Shown here piece after piece: positions 8,191 through 18,130 of a stretch of DNA of 64,000 bases (position 1 is its first letter; the number at the start of each line of letters is the position of its first letter). Origin of the DNA: Terasakiella brassicae (GTDB lineage Bacteria > Pseudomonadota > Alphaproteobacteria > Rhodospirillales > Terasakiellaceae). The translations under genes and the position numbers were made by a program. The notes below the pieces were generated by a model. It was not told the DNA's origin. It ran no database searches and saw only the letters and a program-made list of their open reading frames with translations. The stretch covers positions 1-64,000 of the forward strand of contig NZ_BMHV01000006.1 of NCBI RefSeq assembly GCF_014641495.1. The letters are read 5' to 3'.

Positions 8191-9333
8191 ATGAGCGACC
8201 AACGCATCGACTTGGTCGGCCTTAGCCGTGAAGAGCTGAAGGCCGAAATGGAACGTATTGGTGAAAAAGGGTTTCGCGCCAAACAGATCTGGCAATGGAT
8301 CTATCATTACGGCGTCACTGATTTTTCGAAAATGACCAATATTTCCAAAAACCTACATGGAAAATTGGCAGATCATTTCATCATTTCCCGCCCGCATGTG
8401 TCTGAGGAGCTGACCTCTGTAGACCGAACGCGTAAATGGTTGTTTAAATTTGACGACAACAACGAAGCGGAAACGGTCTTCATCCCCGAAGAAGATCGCG
8501 GTGCGGTTTGTATTTCCTCTCAGGTCGGTTGTACGTTGACCTGTAAATTCTGTCATACAGGTACACAATTACTCGTGCGTAATTTAAGTGCGGCTGAAAT
8601 CGTCGGTCAATTTATGGCTGCGCGTGACAGTTATAATGAATGGCCGTCTCCGCCCGGTGATAAGCGTTTGTTGTCAAACATCGTTCTAATGGGGATGGGG
8701 GAACCGCTTTACAATTTTGAGAATGTGGTCAAAGCCTTGAAAATCCTGATGGATCAGGAAGGTATTTCTTTATCCAAGCGCCGTATCACATTGTCAACCA
8801 GCGGTGTTGTCCCCGAAATTCGTCGTCTTGGCGAACAGGCTGATGTGGAGTTGGCGATTAGTTTGCATGCGCCCCGCGATGATGTGCGCAATGAGATCAT
8901 GCCGATCAATAAGAAATATCCCCTCAAAGAACTGATGGCGGCTGTGCGTGATTATCCCGCAGCGATTAATGCGCGCCGCGTGACCTTTGAATATGTCATG
9001 CTGAAAGGGATCAACGATTCCGAAGCAGACGCACGTGAATTGACGCGACTGGTCAAAGGAATTCCCTGTAAATTCAATCTCATTCCGTTTAATCCGTGGC
9101 CGGGCAGTGAATATGAATGTTCAGACCGTAAAACACAGAAACGATTTACAGAAATTCTGAACCGCGCGGGCTATACGGCGACGATTCGTGTCACGCGTGG
9201 TCAGGATATTCTGGCGGCCTGTGGACAATTGAAGTCGGAGAGTGAACGCACACGCTGTTCACGGTTGAAAGCACGCTTGGAAGCGGGCATTCCGGACGAT
9301 GAGCATCATTTGATGACGCAAACCGCATCTTAA
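8191..9333 (+). CDS. rlmN: Dual-specificity 23S rRNA/tRNA C2-adenine methyltransferase
   Basis: A radical-SAM enzyme that methylates C2 of adenine 2503 of 23S rRNA and A37 of some tRNAs. The iron-sulfur motif is [11 protein letters not shown], preceded by [17 protein letters not shown] and the substrate-binding [18 protein letters not shown] follow, and the C-terminal CGQL holds the mechanistic cysteine that attacks the RNA intermediate. I placed the start at ATG 8191 ([16 protein letters not shown]), which matches where homologues begin and has AGGAAA upstream; an ATG at 8140 would add 17 unrelated residues. Product 380 residues. Confidence 0.93.
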   Translation: MSDQRIDLVGLSREELKAEMERIGEKGFRAKQIWQWIYHYGVTDFSKMTNISKNLHGKLADHFIISRPHVSEELTSVDRTRKWLFKFDDNNEAETVFIPEEDRGAVCISSQVGCTLTCKFCHTGTQLLVRNLSAAEIVGQFMAARDSYNEWPSPPGDKRLLSNIVLMGMGEPLYNFENVVKALKILMDQEGISLSKRRITLSTSGVVPEIRRLGEQADVELAISLHAPRDDVRNEIMPINKKYPLKELMAAVRDYPAAINARRVTFEYVMLKGINDSEADARELTRLVKGIPCKFNLIPFNPWPGSEYECSDRKTQKRFTEILNRAGYTATIRVTRGQDILAACGQLKSESERTRCSRLKARLEAGIPDDEHHLMTQTAS

Positions 9334-9342
9334 ATACAGTTG

Positions 9343-10110
9343 CTAATTTAGATACTTATTGCTGATAGCTAAAATGGTGCCGTTGAGATGGAGCGTTTTA
9401 AGTTCCGTTTCGAATCGGCGCCTGATCTCGTCAATATCCGGCATATCGGATTTGCGCGACAGCACGAGAAAAGCCGGCTGATGTGGCATAAACGGAATAT
9501 TCAGGGACTTGATTTCCCCCAGTTTATTATGTTTTTTCAGGTAATATCTAAAACGGGCTTCATTATCTATAATGGCATCTATGCGCCCGCTTTCCAGCAT
9601 TTTAATGGCACTTTTTGCATTGTCGAATTGCATACGTTTGATCTTTCCGTCTGCAATGGCCTGTTCAAACCCGACAGACAGGGCAAACCCGCGATTATGC
9701 GCAATCCGTAAATTAAAAAAATCTGAAATTCTGTTGAATTTTAAAGGATTGGATCGACGCACAAAAACACTGAAGGTGGAATAATGTATGGGGACGGTAA
9801 AAAGATAACGGGCGAAATCACGCCGTTCATCCGTATCGAATAAGGAAAAGCCCATGTCGCATTCCCCATTTTCAATGAGGCTGATCAAACGCTTCCACGG
9901 ATAGGCCTTAATCTCGGCAGGTTGTTTGAGATTGTTTAAAATAGCGAGGACAATTTCGATATCGATCCCGGTTAAAGAATTTTTTTCCTGAATGACATAG
10001 GGTTCAAACCCGCCATGGGTACAGAGTTGCAAGGGGCGGGCCTGCGCTTGCAGGGTAAACAGGCTTAAAAATAGGAAAAGAATAGCGGATAACTTAAACG
10101 CCCTGCACAA
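9343..10110 (-). CDS. Periplasmic solute-binding protein, family 3
   Basis: About 255 residues with a Sec signal peptide ending LQAQARP, then the two-lobed fold of amino-acid-type binding proteins: FEPYVIQEKNSLTGIDIEIV, YPWKRLISLIENGECDMGFS and RIDAIIDNEARFRYYL. No transporter genes are adjacent. It resembles the orphan binding proteins common in Rhodospirillales, which may serve sensing, not uptake. The start is uncertain: 10110 is a TTG and no better ATG lies ahead of the signal peptide. It is convergent with rlmN, stops 10 bases apart. Confidence 0.8.
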   Translation of the reverse strand: MCRAFKLSAILFLFLSLFTLQAQARPLQLCTHGGFEPYVIQEKNSLTGIDIEIVLAILNNLKQPAEIKAYPWKRLISLIENGECDMGFSLFDTDERRDFARYLFTVPIHYSTFSVFVRRSNPLKFNRISDFFNLRIAHNRGFALSVGFEQAIADGKIKRMQFDNAKSAIKMLESGRIDAIIDNEARFRYYLKKHNKLGEIKSLNIPFMPHQPAFLVLSRKSDMPDIDEIRRRFETELKTLHLNGTILAISNKYLN

Positions 10111-10454
10111 AACAACCCCAACCTTTGCGAGCTAAAGAAATATTAACGTCTGAATAGTATCTATGAAAGAAGATTGCAAAAAAAGTGAAAAATGAAATGC
10201 CCGTAGAAATCAGATTTTAAAAGGCATTCGTTTTATTTGTTTTTCTGTGTAATGCGTTTCATACGTTACAGTTATGTCTGTTTATTTTTGCCAACGAGAA
10301 GTTGCGAAATGGGTAAAATTTCTGAAAGAATGGCCTAACGTACGGAATTATAAGCGAATGTGATGATTTTTGCCTCTTGCAAGATAGAGTTTGAGGTTGC
10401 AAAATCGAATATTCGAATGAGAAGAAAAAATATAATAGAGGCGGATCGAGATCT
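10111..10454. other. Gene-free stretch upstream of the stator genes
   Basis: AT-rich, no credible reading frame on either strand. It separates the divergent binding-protein gene and motA and should hold both promoters; I could not assign elements with confidence. Confidence 0.5.
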
Positions 10455-11261
10455 ATGCAGTTTGATTTTGCAACCATTGCCGGGCTGATAATCGGTTTGA
10501 CAGTTGTCACGCTGGCGATCCTGACGGGATCTGATATCGCCATCTTTTTCAATATTCCCGGTTTTCTGATTGTTTTCGGTGGGACATTTGCCGCAACTTT
10601 GATCAAATTCCCTTTATCAGGGATCTTTATTTCTATCCCGATCGGGATACGTGCGGCCTTTACCGTTCAAAAAGAAAAACCGCGTGATTACATCCGTCAG
10701 GCTATTCAGCTTGTAAAGCGTGCTCGTAAAAACGGTATTCAAACCATTGAAAAGAACAATTTGAAAAACCCGTTCTTTAAAAAAGGCGTTCAGCTTTGTG
10801 CCGATGGTCGTGATCTGGATTATATCCGCAAAATTTTGACGCAGGAAATGGCGATGGCCATTCAGCGTGAAGAAATCGGTGGCAAGATTTTCCGCGCGAT
10901 CGGCGATTCTGCTCCGGCATTCGGGATGTTCGGGACAATTGTCGGTCTCATTCAAATGCTGGCCAATATGCAAGACCCCAGCACCATCGGTCCGGCAATG
11001 GCGGTTGCATTGCTCACAACCCTTTATGGCGTGTTGATTGCCAACCTGATTGCCCTGCCGATTGCGGATAAGCTGGAATCAAAATCAGCTGAAGATAAGG
11101 CGCTGCGTTCCTTGATTATTGAATGTGTTTTCCAAATCCAGCAAATGCAAAACCCAACGGCGATGCTGGAAATTCTGGAACCGCACCTTCCTGAAAAACA
11201 ACGCCAAATCGGATCGGGTGGCAGTTATACCGCCGGTCGCGATGCGAAAAAGCGGGGTTAA
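10455..11261 (+). CDS. motA: Flagellar motor stator protein MotA/PomA type
   Basis: A 268-residue inner-membrane protein with four membrane segments: two at the N-terminus (TIAGLIIGLTVVTLAIL, DIAIFFNIPGFLIVFGGTF) and two at about residues 155-205. The large cytoplasmic loop carries charged residues that touch FliG. GMFGTIVGLIQMLANMQD and TLYGVLIANLIALPIADKL are the signature of MotA/TolQ/ExbB proteins. The short loop and the TVVTLAILTGSDIAIFF start are closer to the PomA-like than to the E. coli MotA branch, so sodium use is possible but not shown. It is followed after six bases by motB. Confidence 0.92.
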   Translation: MQFDFATIAGLIIGLTVVTLAILTGSDIAIFFNIPGFLIVFGGTFAATLIKFPLSGIFISIPIGIRAAFTVQKEKPRDYIRQAIQLVKRARKNGIQTIEKNNLKNPFFKKGVQLCADGRDLDYIRKILTQEMAMAIQREEIGGKIFRAIGDSAPAFGMFGTIVGLIQMLANMQDPSTIGPAMAVALLTTLYGVLIANLIALPIADKLESKSAEDKALRSLIIECVFQIQQMQNPTAMLEILEPHLPEKQRQIGSGGSYTAGRDAKKRG

Positions 11262-11267
11262 GGGCAG

Positions 11268-12233
11268 ATGACGACATCTGAGGACACCAAAGACGACACC
11301 ATTGATGGATCAAAGACCATCAAGCATAACAAGGATGCTCCGGCATGGATGGTGACCTATGCTGATTTGATGTCCTTGTTGTTCGCTTTGTTTGTTCTTT
11401 TGCTGTCTTTTTCCGAAGTAAATGATAACAGTTTCCAGAAAAATGCAGGGCCCATGCGGGAAGCCTTTAACCAGAATGCGGATTTTCAAACCGATGAACA
11501 ATCCAACCTGTCTGGCGGGCGCGGGATTTTGTCCGGTGTGAAGTCGGTGCAAATGGATATTCCGCAAACCGAAGCCATTCGTGAAGCAATGGTCGCTCAG
11601 CTGCGTCGTTCTCTACAGGCCGATATTGCCAATCATTTGGTGGAGTTAGAAGAAACCAACACAGGTATTATCGTACGTTTCCCATCCGAAACCGCCTTTC
11701 AGTCCGGCGGGGCGGAATTGGCACCCTCGTCTTATGCGACACTGGATAAAATTATCCCGGTTCTGGCACGTACGCCGGGGGATATCAAAGTCGGCGGGCA
11801 TACGGATGATATCCCGATTTCAACCCTGCAATATCGATCGAACTGGGATTTATCATCGGCGCGGGCCACATCGGTTGTGCATTATTTTTTACGGTCCGGT
11901 CAAATACCGAAAAAACGCCTGACATCACAAGGCTATGCCGATTCCCGTCCATTGATTGAAAACAAGACCCCTGAGGCACGGGCCAAAAACCGCCGCGTTG
12001 AAATTTCAATTGAGGTCCCTGAAAATACCAAGGATGCGCAGAAAATTTTGGAAAAAATGCAACCGCGCCGCCGGGTATGGACCATTGAAAAAGGCCAGAA
12101 ACAATTGTTACCCGGTGTTGAAGAAACCGATCTGGAAAAACGCCGTCGCGAGGTTGAAGAAAAGGCCAAGCGAGAAAAAGAAATGGCAGATGAGTTAAAT
12201 AAAATTCAGATGAATTCCATCGGTCGTCAGTAA
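11268..12233 (+). CDS. motB: Flagellar motor stator protein MotB/PomB type
   Basis: The ion-conducting partner of MotA, 321 residues. A single membrane helix (APAWMVTYADLMSLLFALFV) holds the essential aspartate of the ion path. A periplasmic linker is followed by an OmpA-type peptidoglycan-binding domain at about residues 140-245, with VGGHTDDIPI and KNRRVEI. The C-terminus has an extra charged, coiled-coil-like tail (KRRREVEEKAKREKEMADEL), longer than in many MotB proteins. A bidirectional terminator follows the stop. No other flagellar genes lie nearby. Confidence 0.92.
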   Translation: MTTSEDTKDDTIDGSKTIKHNKDAPAWMVTYADLMSLLFALFVLLLSFSEVNDNSFQKNAGPMREAFNQNADFQTDEQSNLSGGRGILSGVKSVQMDIPQTEAIREAMVAQLRRSLQADIANHLVELEETNTGIIVRFPSETAFQSGGAELAPSSYATLDKIIPVLARTPGDIKVGGHTDDIPISTLQYRSNWDLSSARATSVVHYFLRSGQIPKKRLTSQGYADSRPLIENKTPEARAKNRRVEISIEVPENTKDAQKILEKMQPRRRVWTIEKGQKQLLPGVEETDLEKRRREVEEKAKREKEMADELNKIQMNSIGRQ

Positions 12234-12251
12234 GAGAATCTTTTAAACAAG

Positions 12252-12287
12252 AAAAAGCCCGACGGGATAACCATCGGGCTTTTGCTT
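12252..12287. terminator. Bidirectional terminator between motB and ppa
   Basis: aaagcccga at 12254-12262 pairs with tcgggcttt at 12274-12282; runs of A precede and T follow, so it can end transcription from both the stator genes and the convergent ppa. Confidence 0.85.
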
Positions 12288-12307
12288 ATTCTTGATCGGT
12301 CAGGAAC

Positions 12308-12835
12308 TTAGCCTTTATTGGCGCGTTCAACACCTTCCATAATCAACTGTTTGGCTTTTTCTGCGCCTTCCCAGCCGGTGATTTTCACCCATTTGCCTTT
12401 TTCAAGGTCTTTGTAGTGCTGGAAGAAGTGCGCGATTTCATCAAGGATGATTTGCGGCAGGTCTGTGTGTGTTGCCACGTCCGCATACATCAGGTGCATT
12501 TTGTTGGTCGGAACGGCCAGAACTTTTTCATCCATACCGCCATCATCTTCCATCATCAAAACACCGATGGGACGGGCTGCGATAACCGCGCCGGGGATGA
12601 TGCTTTCCGGTGCCAGAACCAAAACGTCAACCGGGTCACCGTCATCGGACAATGTGTGCGGAATAAAGCCGTAGTTCGCCGGGTAATGCATCGGCGTATG
12701 AACGAAGCGGTCAACGAAGATTGCGCCGCTGTCTTTGTCAAATTCGTATTTCACCGGTGTAGAACCGGCAGAAACTTCGATGATCACGTTGACGGACTCC
12801 GGTGCATCGCCAACAGGAATCTTTTTGATATCCAT
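12308..12835 (-). CDS. ppa: Inorganic pyrophosphatase
   Basis: A soluble family I pyrophosphatase, 175 residues, that splits pyrophosphate and so drives biosynthetic reactions. The metal-binding signature [11 protein letters not shown] is present, with [16 protein letters not shown] and [12 protein letters not shown] at the active site and [17 protein letters not shown] near the end. The length is right for the hexameric bacterial form. The start at 12835 has GAGGAAA a few bases upstream. Single gene, sharing the terminator at 12252 with motB. Confidence 0.96.
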   Translation of the reverse strand: MDIKKIPVGDAPESVNVIIEVSAGSTPVKYEFDKDSGAIFVDRFVHTPMHYPANYGFIPHTLSDDGDPVDVLVLAPESIIPGAVIAARPIGVLMMEDDGGMDEKVLAVPTNKMHLMYADVATHTDLPQIILDEIAHFFQHYKDLEKGKWVKITGWEGAEKAKQLIMEGVERANKG

Positions 12836-12917
12836 GAATTTTCCTCACACTGTTACTGTGGGCCCCGAAAGCGCCCCCTAAATTGCAGGCGCACGATAGC
12901 GAAAAGGCACTCTTTTA

Positions 12918-14249
12918 TCAAGCAGGATTATCAACCGTAGTCTCATATCTGCGCTGCATCCAGGCCAGCAGAAGCAGGGCGGGCAGGGCAATAGCTGAAC
13001 AGGCGACGAAAAAGAAGGTCCAGCCCAGTTGGTCTGCCATAATGCCGGACAGGGCGGCAAACATATCGCGTGGCACCGCCATAAAGGAACTGAGCAACGC
13101 ATATTGGGTAGCGGTATAGGCGGAATTGCATTGGCTGGACAGATAAGCGACAAAGGCGGTTGTGGCCATACCGGCGGTGATATTTTCCCCGGAAATGGCG
13201 GCCATAAGCATGGGCACGTTGTGTCCAACCTCGGCCTGCACAGCAAATAACAAGGTGGAAAGCATCTGTACGATCCCGCAATAGAGCAACGCCCGCACAA
13301 TGCCATAGCGATAAACCACGATCCCGCCGATCATACCGCCGATAATGGTGGCGCCAAGCCCAAAAACCTTGGTGACAGAAGCGATCTCGGTCGCGCTGAA
13401 ACCGATCTGATAATAAAACGGATTGGCCATGGCGCCCAGCATGGCCTCGCCCATTTTATAAAGGACGATAAAGACCAGCACCCAAATCCAGCCCGCGCGT
13501 GTCATAAAGTCTTTAAAGGGTTCAATGACAGCGATTTTGAAATTGGCAATCAGGGCCGCCAGCCACGGTGCCTTGCCGTCTGCAATCAATTGGGCGCTGT
13601 GGAGATTACGTGCTTCCAGTTGTTGCTGGGCCGCAAGGTTTTCCGGTTCACGGTTAAGCAAAACCGTGATCATGCCGATAAGGATCAATCCGGCCATAAT
13701 GCTATAAACCAGCGGCCAGGAAATCCAGTCTGACAGACCGATTGCAACCGCACCGGCAATCAGCATACCCAGGCGATATCCGTTGACGTACATGGCAGCG
13801 CCCGCGCCTTGTTCATCGTCTTTCAGCAGTTCGATACGATAGGCATCAATTAAAATATCCTGAGTGGCAGAGAAAAAGGCGACAAATACGGCAAAAAGGG
13901 CTGTTGTCTCGGGTGTTTGGGCTGGGTCGGAATGACCGAGTCCTAAAATGGACAGCATCAGGAAAATTTGTGAAACCAAAGCCCAGCTACGCCGATGCCC
14001 GATCAAGCGATGAAGAACAGGCAGGCGCACTTGGTCAATCAGCGGCGCCCACAGAAATTTAAAGGTATAGGGCAGGCGTGCGAGTGAAAAAAAGCCGATG
14101 GTTGCCAGCGAAACGCCCTCAACCCCCAACCAGTAAGACAAGGTTCCATAGACCAGTAAAAGCGGGAGTCCACTGGAAAATCCAAGAAAGAGAATGGCCA
14201 GAATTCGTCGATCGAAATAGATTTTTGACGCGTCCAGCCAGCTTCTCAT
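12918..14249 (-). CDS. ampG: AmpG-family muropeptide permease
   Basis: A 443-residue major facilitator protein with about 12 to 14 membrane segments. FLGFSSGLPLLLVYGTLSYW at the N-terminus and FSLARLPYTFKFLWAPLID with HRRSWAL are the AmpG signature. It imports anhydro-muropeptides from the periplasm for cell-wall recycling; in relatives this also feeds beta-lactamase induction, though no ampC or ampR gene is seen here. Its ATG overlaps the stop of the lipoprotein gene upstream by four bases (ATGA), so both are translated from one message. Confidence 0.9.
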   Translation of the reverse strand: MRSWLDASKIYFDRRILAILFLGFSSGLPLLLVYGTLSYWLGVEGVSLATIGFFSLARLPYTFKFLWAPLIDQVRLPVLHRLIGHRRSWALVSQIFLMLSILGLGHSDPAQTPETTALFAVFVAFFSATQDILIDAYRIELLKDDEQGAGAAMYVNGYRLGMLIAGAVAIGLSDWISWPLVYSIMAGLILIGMITVLLNREPENLAAQQQLEARNLHSAQLIADGKAPWLAALIANFKIAVIEPFKDFMTRAGWIWVLVFIVLYKMGEAMLGAMANPFYYQIGFSATEIASVTKVFGLGATIIGGMIGGIVVYRYGIVRALLYCGIVQMLSTLLFAVQAEVGHNVPMLMAAISGENITAGMATTAFVAYLSSQCNSAYTATQYALLSSFMAVPRDMFAALSGIMADQLGWTFFFVACSAIALPALLLLAWMQRRYETTVDNPA

Positions 14250-14707
14250 GGTCTCAAATCCATCACGATCTGATTAAAACAATCGGCTGCGGCTTTTTCT
14301 TTGGGGAGGCTTCCACGCAATTCGGTATGGTCGACCCGCAGGTGGGCGCCATTTTGGTATAAAAACAGATCCAGAATGCAATGGTTGGCCCGGTATTGCC
14401 AAATTTCCACACCGCTGTCCTTGCGAATGAAATCAGCGGTACCGAGGGCTTGTTCCACTTCAAATCCGTCTAAGCCGACAAGTTTATCAGGCTGTGCCTT
14501 TTCCAGCCCATATTCCTTAATTGCCGCCAGTCGCCGTGCAGAAAGGCGCGGGGTTTCCGCTTTTTTCTGAACTTCGACCTGTGGGGTGGTTTGTTGCGGG
14601 CGTTCGCCGCCGTACATGTCCTGTTTGGAAGGACCAGCACAGGCGGAAAGCAGCAACGCGCCGCACAAGGCAAGGGCTTGAACGGCGCGAATGGACAATG
14701 ACATCAC
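14246..14707 (-). CDS. Small lipoprotein of unknown function
   Basis: A 153-residue protein with a lipoprotein signal: hydrophobic ALALCGALLLSAC ending in an LSAC lipobox. After a Gln/Pro/Thr-rich linker the folded part (about residues 55-150) holds LDGFEVEQALGTADFIRKDS and EIWQYRANHCILDLFLYQNG, which resemble the small SmpA/OmlA-like beta fold found in outer-membrane assembly proteins. That likeness is by eye. It is joined to ampG by an ATGA overlap and is preceded by the bactofilin gene, so a cell-wall role is plausible. Confidence 0.7.
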   Translation of the reverse strand: MMSLSIRAVQALALCGALLLSACAGPSKQDMYGGERPQQTTPQVEVQKKAETPRLSARRLAAIKEYGLEKAQPDKLVGLDGFEVEQALGTADFIRKDSGVEIWQYRANHCILDLFLYQNGAHLRVDHTELRGSLPKEKAAADCFNQIVMDLRP

Positions 14708-14719
14708 GATCTTGCTAAA

Positions 14720-15364
14720 TCAGGTTTTACTGTCATCGTTACGCGCTGCCGCGATTTCATCGGGGCTGAGTGTCGCCATAGAACCGGAAATTTCGCCGCC
14801 TTCTTCGATGACGATCCGACCATAGCGCACATTGCCTTTAACACGGCCGCCACTGCGCACCGTCAGGGTTTTGTAAGCATAAAGCTCGCCATCAAACACG
14901 CCGGAGATATAGGCTTCTTCCACATGGGCACTGCCGGTATAAACCCCGTGGGACGAGACATCCAGCACACGCGCATCGGTGATTTTGGCATCCACGTTGC
15001 CTTCAACAACCAATGTTTCGCAAGCGGTGATTTCCCCACTGAGCGAGATTTCACGGCCCACGGTCAACGTGCGCGGGTCTTGATAGTTGCGTTGGTCGCC
15101 ACGGCGCGGTGTCGCACCGGGAATATCCATTAAACGGCGCGCCGCAATATCGGGGCGATAACCGGGGGAAGACCCGGAAGAGGCCGCATTGGGTACAGCC
15201 GGTTTACTTGGCGGGGCCGGGGTATGTGTACCTTTTGACGAAAACGGCTTCAAAGGCGGCAACTGCTCGACTTTGTCTTCGTTATTCGTCTGTGCAGCCG
15301 GTTGCTCAGTTTTTGTTTCGGTGGATGCTTTGTCGCCGTTTTTATTACGCCCAAACATGCTCAC
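14720..15364 (-). CDS. Bactofilin-family cytoskeletal protein
   Basis: A 214-residue protein with the right-handed beta-helix core of bactofilins at about residues 98-200: LTVGREISLSGEITACETLV, EGNVDAKITDARVLDV and YAYKTLTVRSGGRVKGNVRYGRI-type strands, six or so repeats of about 17 residues. The N-terminal 95 residues are Pro/Ser/Lys-rich and disordered, longer than in many members. Bactofilins form filaments at the membrane that place cell-wall enzymes. Its neighbours (AmpG, L,D-type envelope genes) fit that role. Twelve bases separate it from the downstream lipoprotein gene. Confidence 0.9.
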   Translation of the reverse strand: MSMFGRNKNGDKASTETKTEQPAAQTNNEDKVEQLPPLKPFSSKGTHTPAPPSKPAVPNAASSGSSPGYRPDIAARRLMDIPGATPRRGDQRNYQDPRTLTVGREISLSGEITACETLVVEGNVDAKITDARVLDVSSHGVYTGSAHVEEAYISGVFDGELYAYKTLTVRSGGRVKGNVRYGRIVIEEGGEISGSMATLSPDEIAAARNDDSKT

Positions 15365-15373
15365 ACATACTCC

Positions 15374-16066
15374 TTAAGAACTCTGTTCCAGCATCAGGAA
15401 TTTCGGCTCCTGTCGCCAGCGATGGAAAAGATGGACCATAGCGGCTGTGCCAACCACGGGTGCCAATAGGTTTACCAGAGGAATCGTCAACAAGAAAGCA
15501 GTCAATGCGCCCGCAATCAGCAATCGTCCCTGATAGGCTTTGCGCAAGGCTTTGGCTTTCTTGACGCCGACACGGCGCTGGCCAACCAATTCAAAATACT
15601 CTCGACTTATTAAATAGCCGTTAAGGGAATAAAAGACCAGCAGGTTGACAGCCGGAAACAGCAAATAAATCGGCAACGCAAGAATATTGAGCAACAACAT
15701 CACGCCAGCAAACTTAATGGCTTCAACCAGTGTTTCCCCCCAGGGGATAGAATTGGCAAGGGACAGGCCGGGATAATGTTTCTTTTCAACTGCTTCGGCA
15801 ATGTCTTCCAATAGAAAACCGATAATGACAGAAGCCACAGCAGGAAAAAGCAACCAGACAACGGCAATGGTTGCAATGGAACCCAGCCAGTCAATTGCGG
15901 TATCCATCCACGGGATATTGACCAGTACACTTTCAAATAAAAAGCCTGTTACCGCGCTGAAAAGCAATAAGAACGTGACCAAAGCACCGAGAACGCCCAG
16001 AAAAATGACTTTTCGAAACGTGGGATCGGGTAGCTGTGCGAAAGATTTTGTGAAGGCGGAAATCAT
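15374..16066 (-). CDS. EI24/CysZ-like membrane protein
   Basis: A 230-residue inner-membrane protein with about four to six hydrophobic segments. LLNILALPIYLLFPAVNLLVF followed by LNGYLISREYFELVGQRR is the EI24-domain pattern; bacterial members include the sulfate permease CysZ. No sulfur-assimilation genes are adjacent, so I do not assign a substrate. It starts the run EI24-bactofilin-lipoprotein-ampG on this strand, with nine bases to the bactofilin gene. Confidence 0.8.
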   Translation of the reverse strand: MISAFTKSFAQLPDPTFRKVIFLGVLGALVTFLLLFSAVTGFLFESVLVNIPWMDTAIDWLGSIATIAVVWLLFPAVASVIIGFLLEDIAEAVEKKHYPGLSLANSIPWGETLVEAIKFAGVMLLLNILALPIYLLFPAVNLLVFYSLNGYLISREYFELVGQRRVGVKKAKALRKAYQGRLLIAGALTAFLLTIPLVNLLAPVVGTAAMVHLFHRWRQEPKFLMLEQSS

Positions 16067-16132
16067 GGGACTCTATCGTGTTCTTTATATCGATTCGAGG
16101 GTTGATTGTTTTATGTAGCCCGATCATCGTCC

Positions 16133-17062
16133 TCAGGAAAGGGCTTTGTTGAGGAAATCGACAATTAAGACATGAATTTTGTCATGTGCGGTTTGTCGAT
16201 CAAAGCCGGGATTGTCGTTTGCAAGCTCGCCGAGCTGGGATTTCACGTCTTCGCGCACCGGTGACAGATAGGAAAAATGCCCGGCCTTTTTGGTGATGTG
16301 GTAATCGCATCCGTTAGGCAGGTTCTCGCGGATTTCCGTACTATGAAACGGATGACGTAAAATCATGTCGTGTTCTGCGCGAAAGATTTGCACAGGAACC
16401 TTAATATTTTGCAGGCTGGCAGGTGGGAACAAACCGCCACTAACCGGGGCGAGGGCAATGCAGGCCTTGTAGCGTGGATCATAGGTCACAGGCAGGTAAT
16501 CTTCATCAAAGCCGTCCCGCACAATGACTTCATATCCACTGAAAATGGGGTCGAATTCCCGGTTCATGCGGATATGTCGGGCCAATCCTTTTACATAAGG
16601 GGTGGCCCCAACACAGGTCAGGGCGGTAAACCCACCAAGGGAGAAGCCGAAAACGGCGATTTTTTGCGGATCAATAACCGGACCCCATTTATTATCTGCG
16701 AGCACCATATCCAGTGCCGATTTCAAATGGCGTGAACGTCCACTGTAGGACCGGGCTGAGCCCACTGCGCTGTCATCGAAAAAATTATTATGCGGATGTT
16801 CCGGGGCCAGCACAATATAGCCGTGCTCGGCCAGAAACTCCGCCGTTTTGCAATGTCCGAAACGTGTCCCGCCGGACCCATGCGACATGACGACAAGGGG
16901 GAAACACCCCGGTGCGATATCACCGTTTTTGGCAACATGAAAATTGTAAACACCTTGGCGCAAATTTTGGGCGGGTGTTTCGGTGGGATACCACAAGGCA
17001 CAGGGAACGGTACCGTCCCGGTCGCTTGCGCGCAGTGTGGTAAAACCGGCGTGATAGGTCAT
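16133..17062 (-). CDS. Alpha/beta hydrolase, dienelactone hydrolase-like
   Basis: A 309-residue soluble hydrolase. The oxyanion region is VMSHGSGGTRFGH, the nucleophile elbow is FGFSLGGFTAL with serine near residue 140, and a late GHFSY gives the catalytic histidine; an aspartate in IFRAEHDMIL is a candidate third residue. The opening lines (VPCALWYPTETPAQNL) match platelet-activating-factor acetylhydrolase-like and dienelactone hydrolase-like proteins. No signal peptide is seen. The substrate is unknown. Twenty bases separate it from gshB upstream, so they may be co-transcribed. Confidence 0.8.
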   Translation of the reverse strand: MTYHAGFTTLRASDRDGTVPCALWYPTETPAQNLRQGVYNFHVAKNGDIAPGCFPLVVMSHGSGGTRFGHCKTAEFLAEHGYIVLAPEHPHNNFFDDSAVGSARSYSGRSRHLKSALDMVLADNKWGPVIDPQKIAVFGFSLGGFTALTCVGATPYVKGLARHIRMNREFDPIFSGYEVIVRDGFDEDYLPVTYDPRYKACIALAPVSGGLFPPASLQNIKVPVQIFRAEHDMILRHPFHSTEIRENLPNGCDYHITKKAGHFSYLSPVREDVKSQLGELANDNPGFDRQTAHDKIHVLIVDFLNKALS

Positions 17063-17082
17063 TGGGGGGGGCTTTAGAACAA

Positions 17083-18030
17083 TTAAGAGGCTGTATGAGT
17101 TTCAATGGCATCCCAAATCTGGCTTTCCAGACAGGATCCATCAAAACGATTGATTTCTTGCAGGCCAGTGGGTGACGTGACGTTAATTTCAGTCAGATAA
17201 TCGCCGATAACATCAATGCCGACAAAAATCATGCCGCGTGCCTTCAGTTCCGGGCCGATGCGTTCGCAAATTTCGCGTTCTCGCGCGGTTAGCTCGGATT
17301 TTGCGGCCTGTCCGCCGACATGCATGTTGGAGCGCGCTTCGCCTTCTGCCGGAATGCGGTTGACGGCCCCGGCTGCCACTCCATCGATCAGGATAATGCG
17401 TTTGTCGCCTTTGCGCACATCGGGCAAGTAGGCTTGAACCATGATCGGTTCGCGGTAAAGTTCGCTAAACATTTCAATCAGGGAATTGAGGTTTTCATCC
17501 CCCGGTTTGATATGGAAAACCCCGGCACCGCCATTGCCAAACAGGGGTTTGACGATGATGTCTTTATGTTTGTCGCGAAAACGTTCGATTTGTTCTTTGT
17601 TGCTGGTAATCAGGGTCGGCGGCATCAGGTCGGGGAACTTGGTGACGAACAGTTTTTCCGGTGCGTTGCGCACTTCCGCCGGGTTGTTGACGACCAATGT
17701 CTGGGGATGGATGTGTTCCAGCAAATGTGTGGCGGTAATATAGGCCATATCAAACGGTGGGTCCTGACGCATCAAGATGACATCAACATCATCTTGCAGG
17801 TCGATCCAACTTGCCTCGCCCAATTCAAAATGATTGCCATGTTCGCGTTTCAACGTCATGGGCCGGGCATAAGCCACCACACGACCATCCAGCATGGTTA
17901 AATCTTTGGGGTGGTAATGGAAAAGCGTATGGCCGCGTTTTTGGGCTTCAAGTCCCATCACGAAAGTCGAATCCCCATTGATGTCGATGGTTTCGATCGG
18001 GTCCATTTGGATGGCAACGCGCAGGGACAT
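17083..18030 (-). CDS. gshB: Glutathione synthetase
   Basis: Joins gamma-glutamylcysteine and glycine using ATP, the second step of glutathione synthesis; 315 residues with the ATP-grasp fold. Diagnostic are [48 protein letters not shown] and [20 protein letters not shown], which bind ATP, magnesium and substrates. The start ATG 18030 has TGAGGA upstream. In many Rhodospirillales gshB follows yraN and a BON lipoprotein gene, as here with a SirB1 gene between. Confidence 0.97.
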   Translation of the reverse strand: MSLRVAIQMDPIETIDINGDSTFVMGLEAQKRGHTLFHYHPKDLTMLDGRVVAYARPMTLKREHGNHFELGEASWIDLQDDVDVILMRQDPPFDMAYITATHLLEHIHPQTLVVNNPAEVRNAPEKLFVTKFPDLMPPTLITSNKEQIERFRDKHKDIIVKPLFGNGGAGVFHIKPGDENLNSLIEMFSELYREPIMVQAYLPDVRKGDKRIILIDGVAAGAVNRIPAEGEARSNMHVGGQAAKSELTAREREICERIGPELKARGMIFVGIDVIGDYLTEINVTSPTGLQEINRFDGSCLESQIWDAIETHTAS

Positions 18031-18130
18031 ATGTTTTCCTCACCTTAAAATGATATGAAATCAGATATAGACCAACTTATAAGGCGGTGCCAGTTGTTGA
18101 TGATAAAAAAAGTTGTGAAGTCTGTCGGGG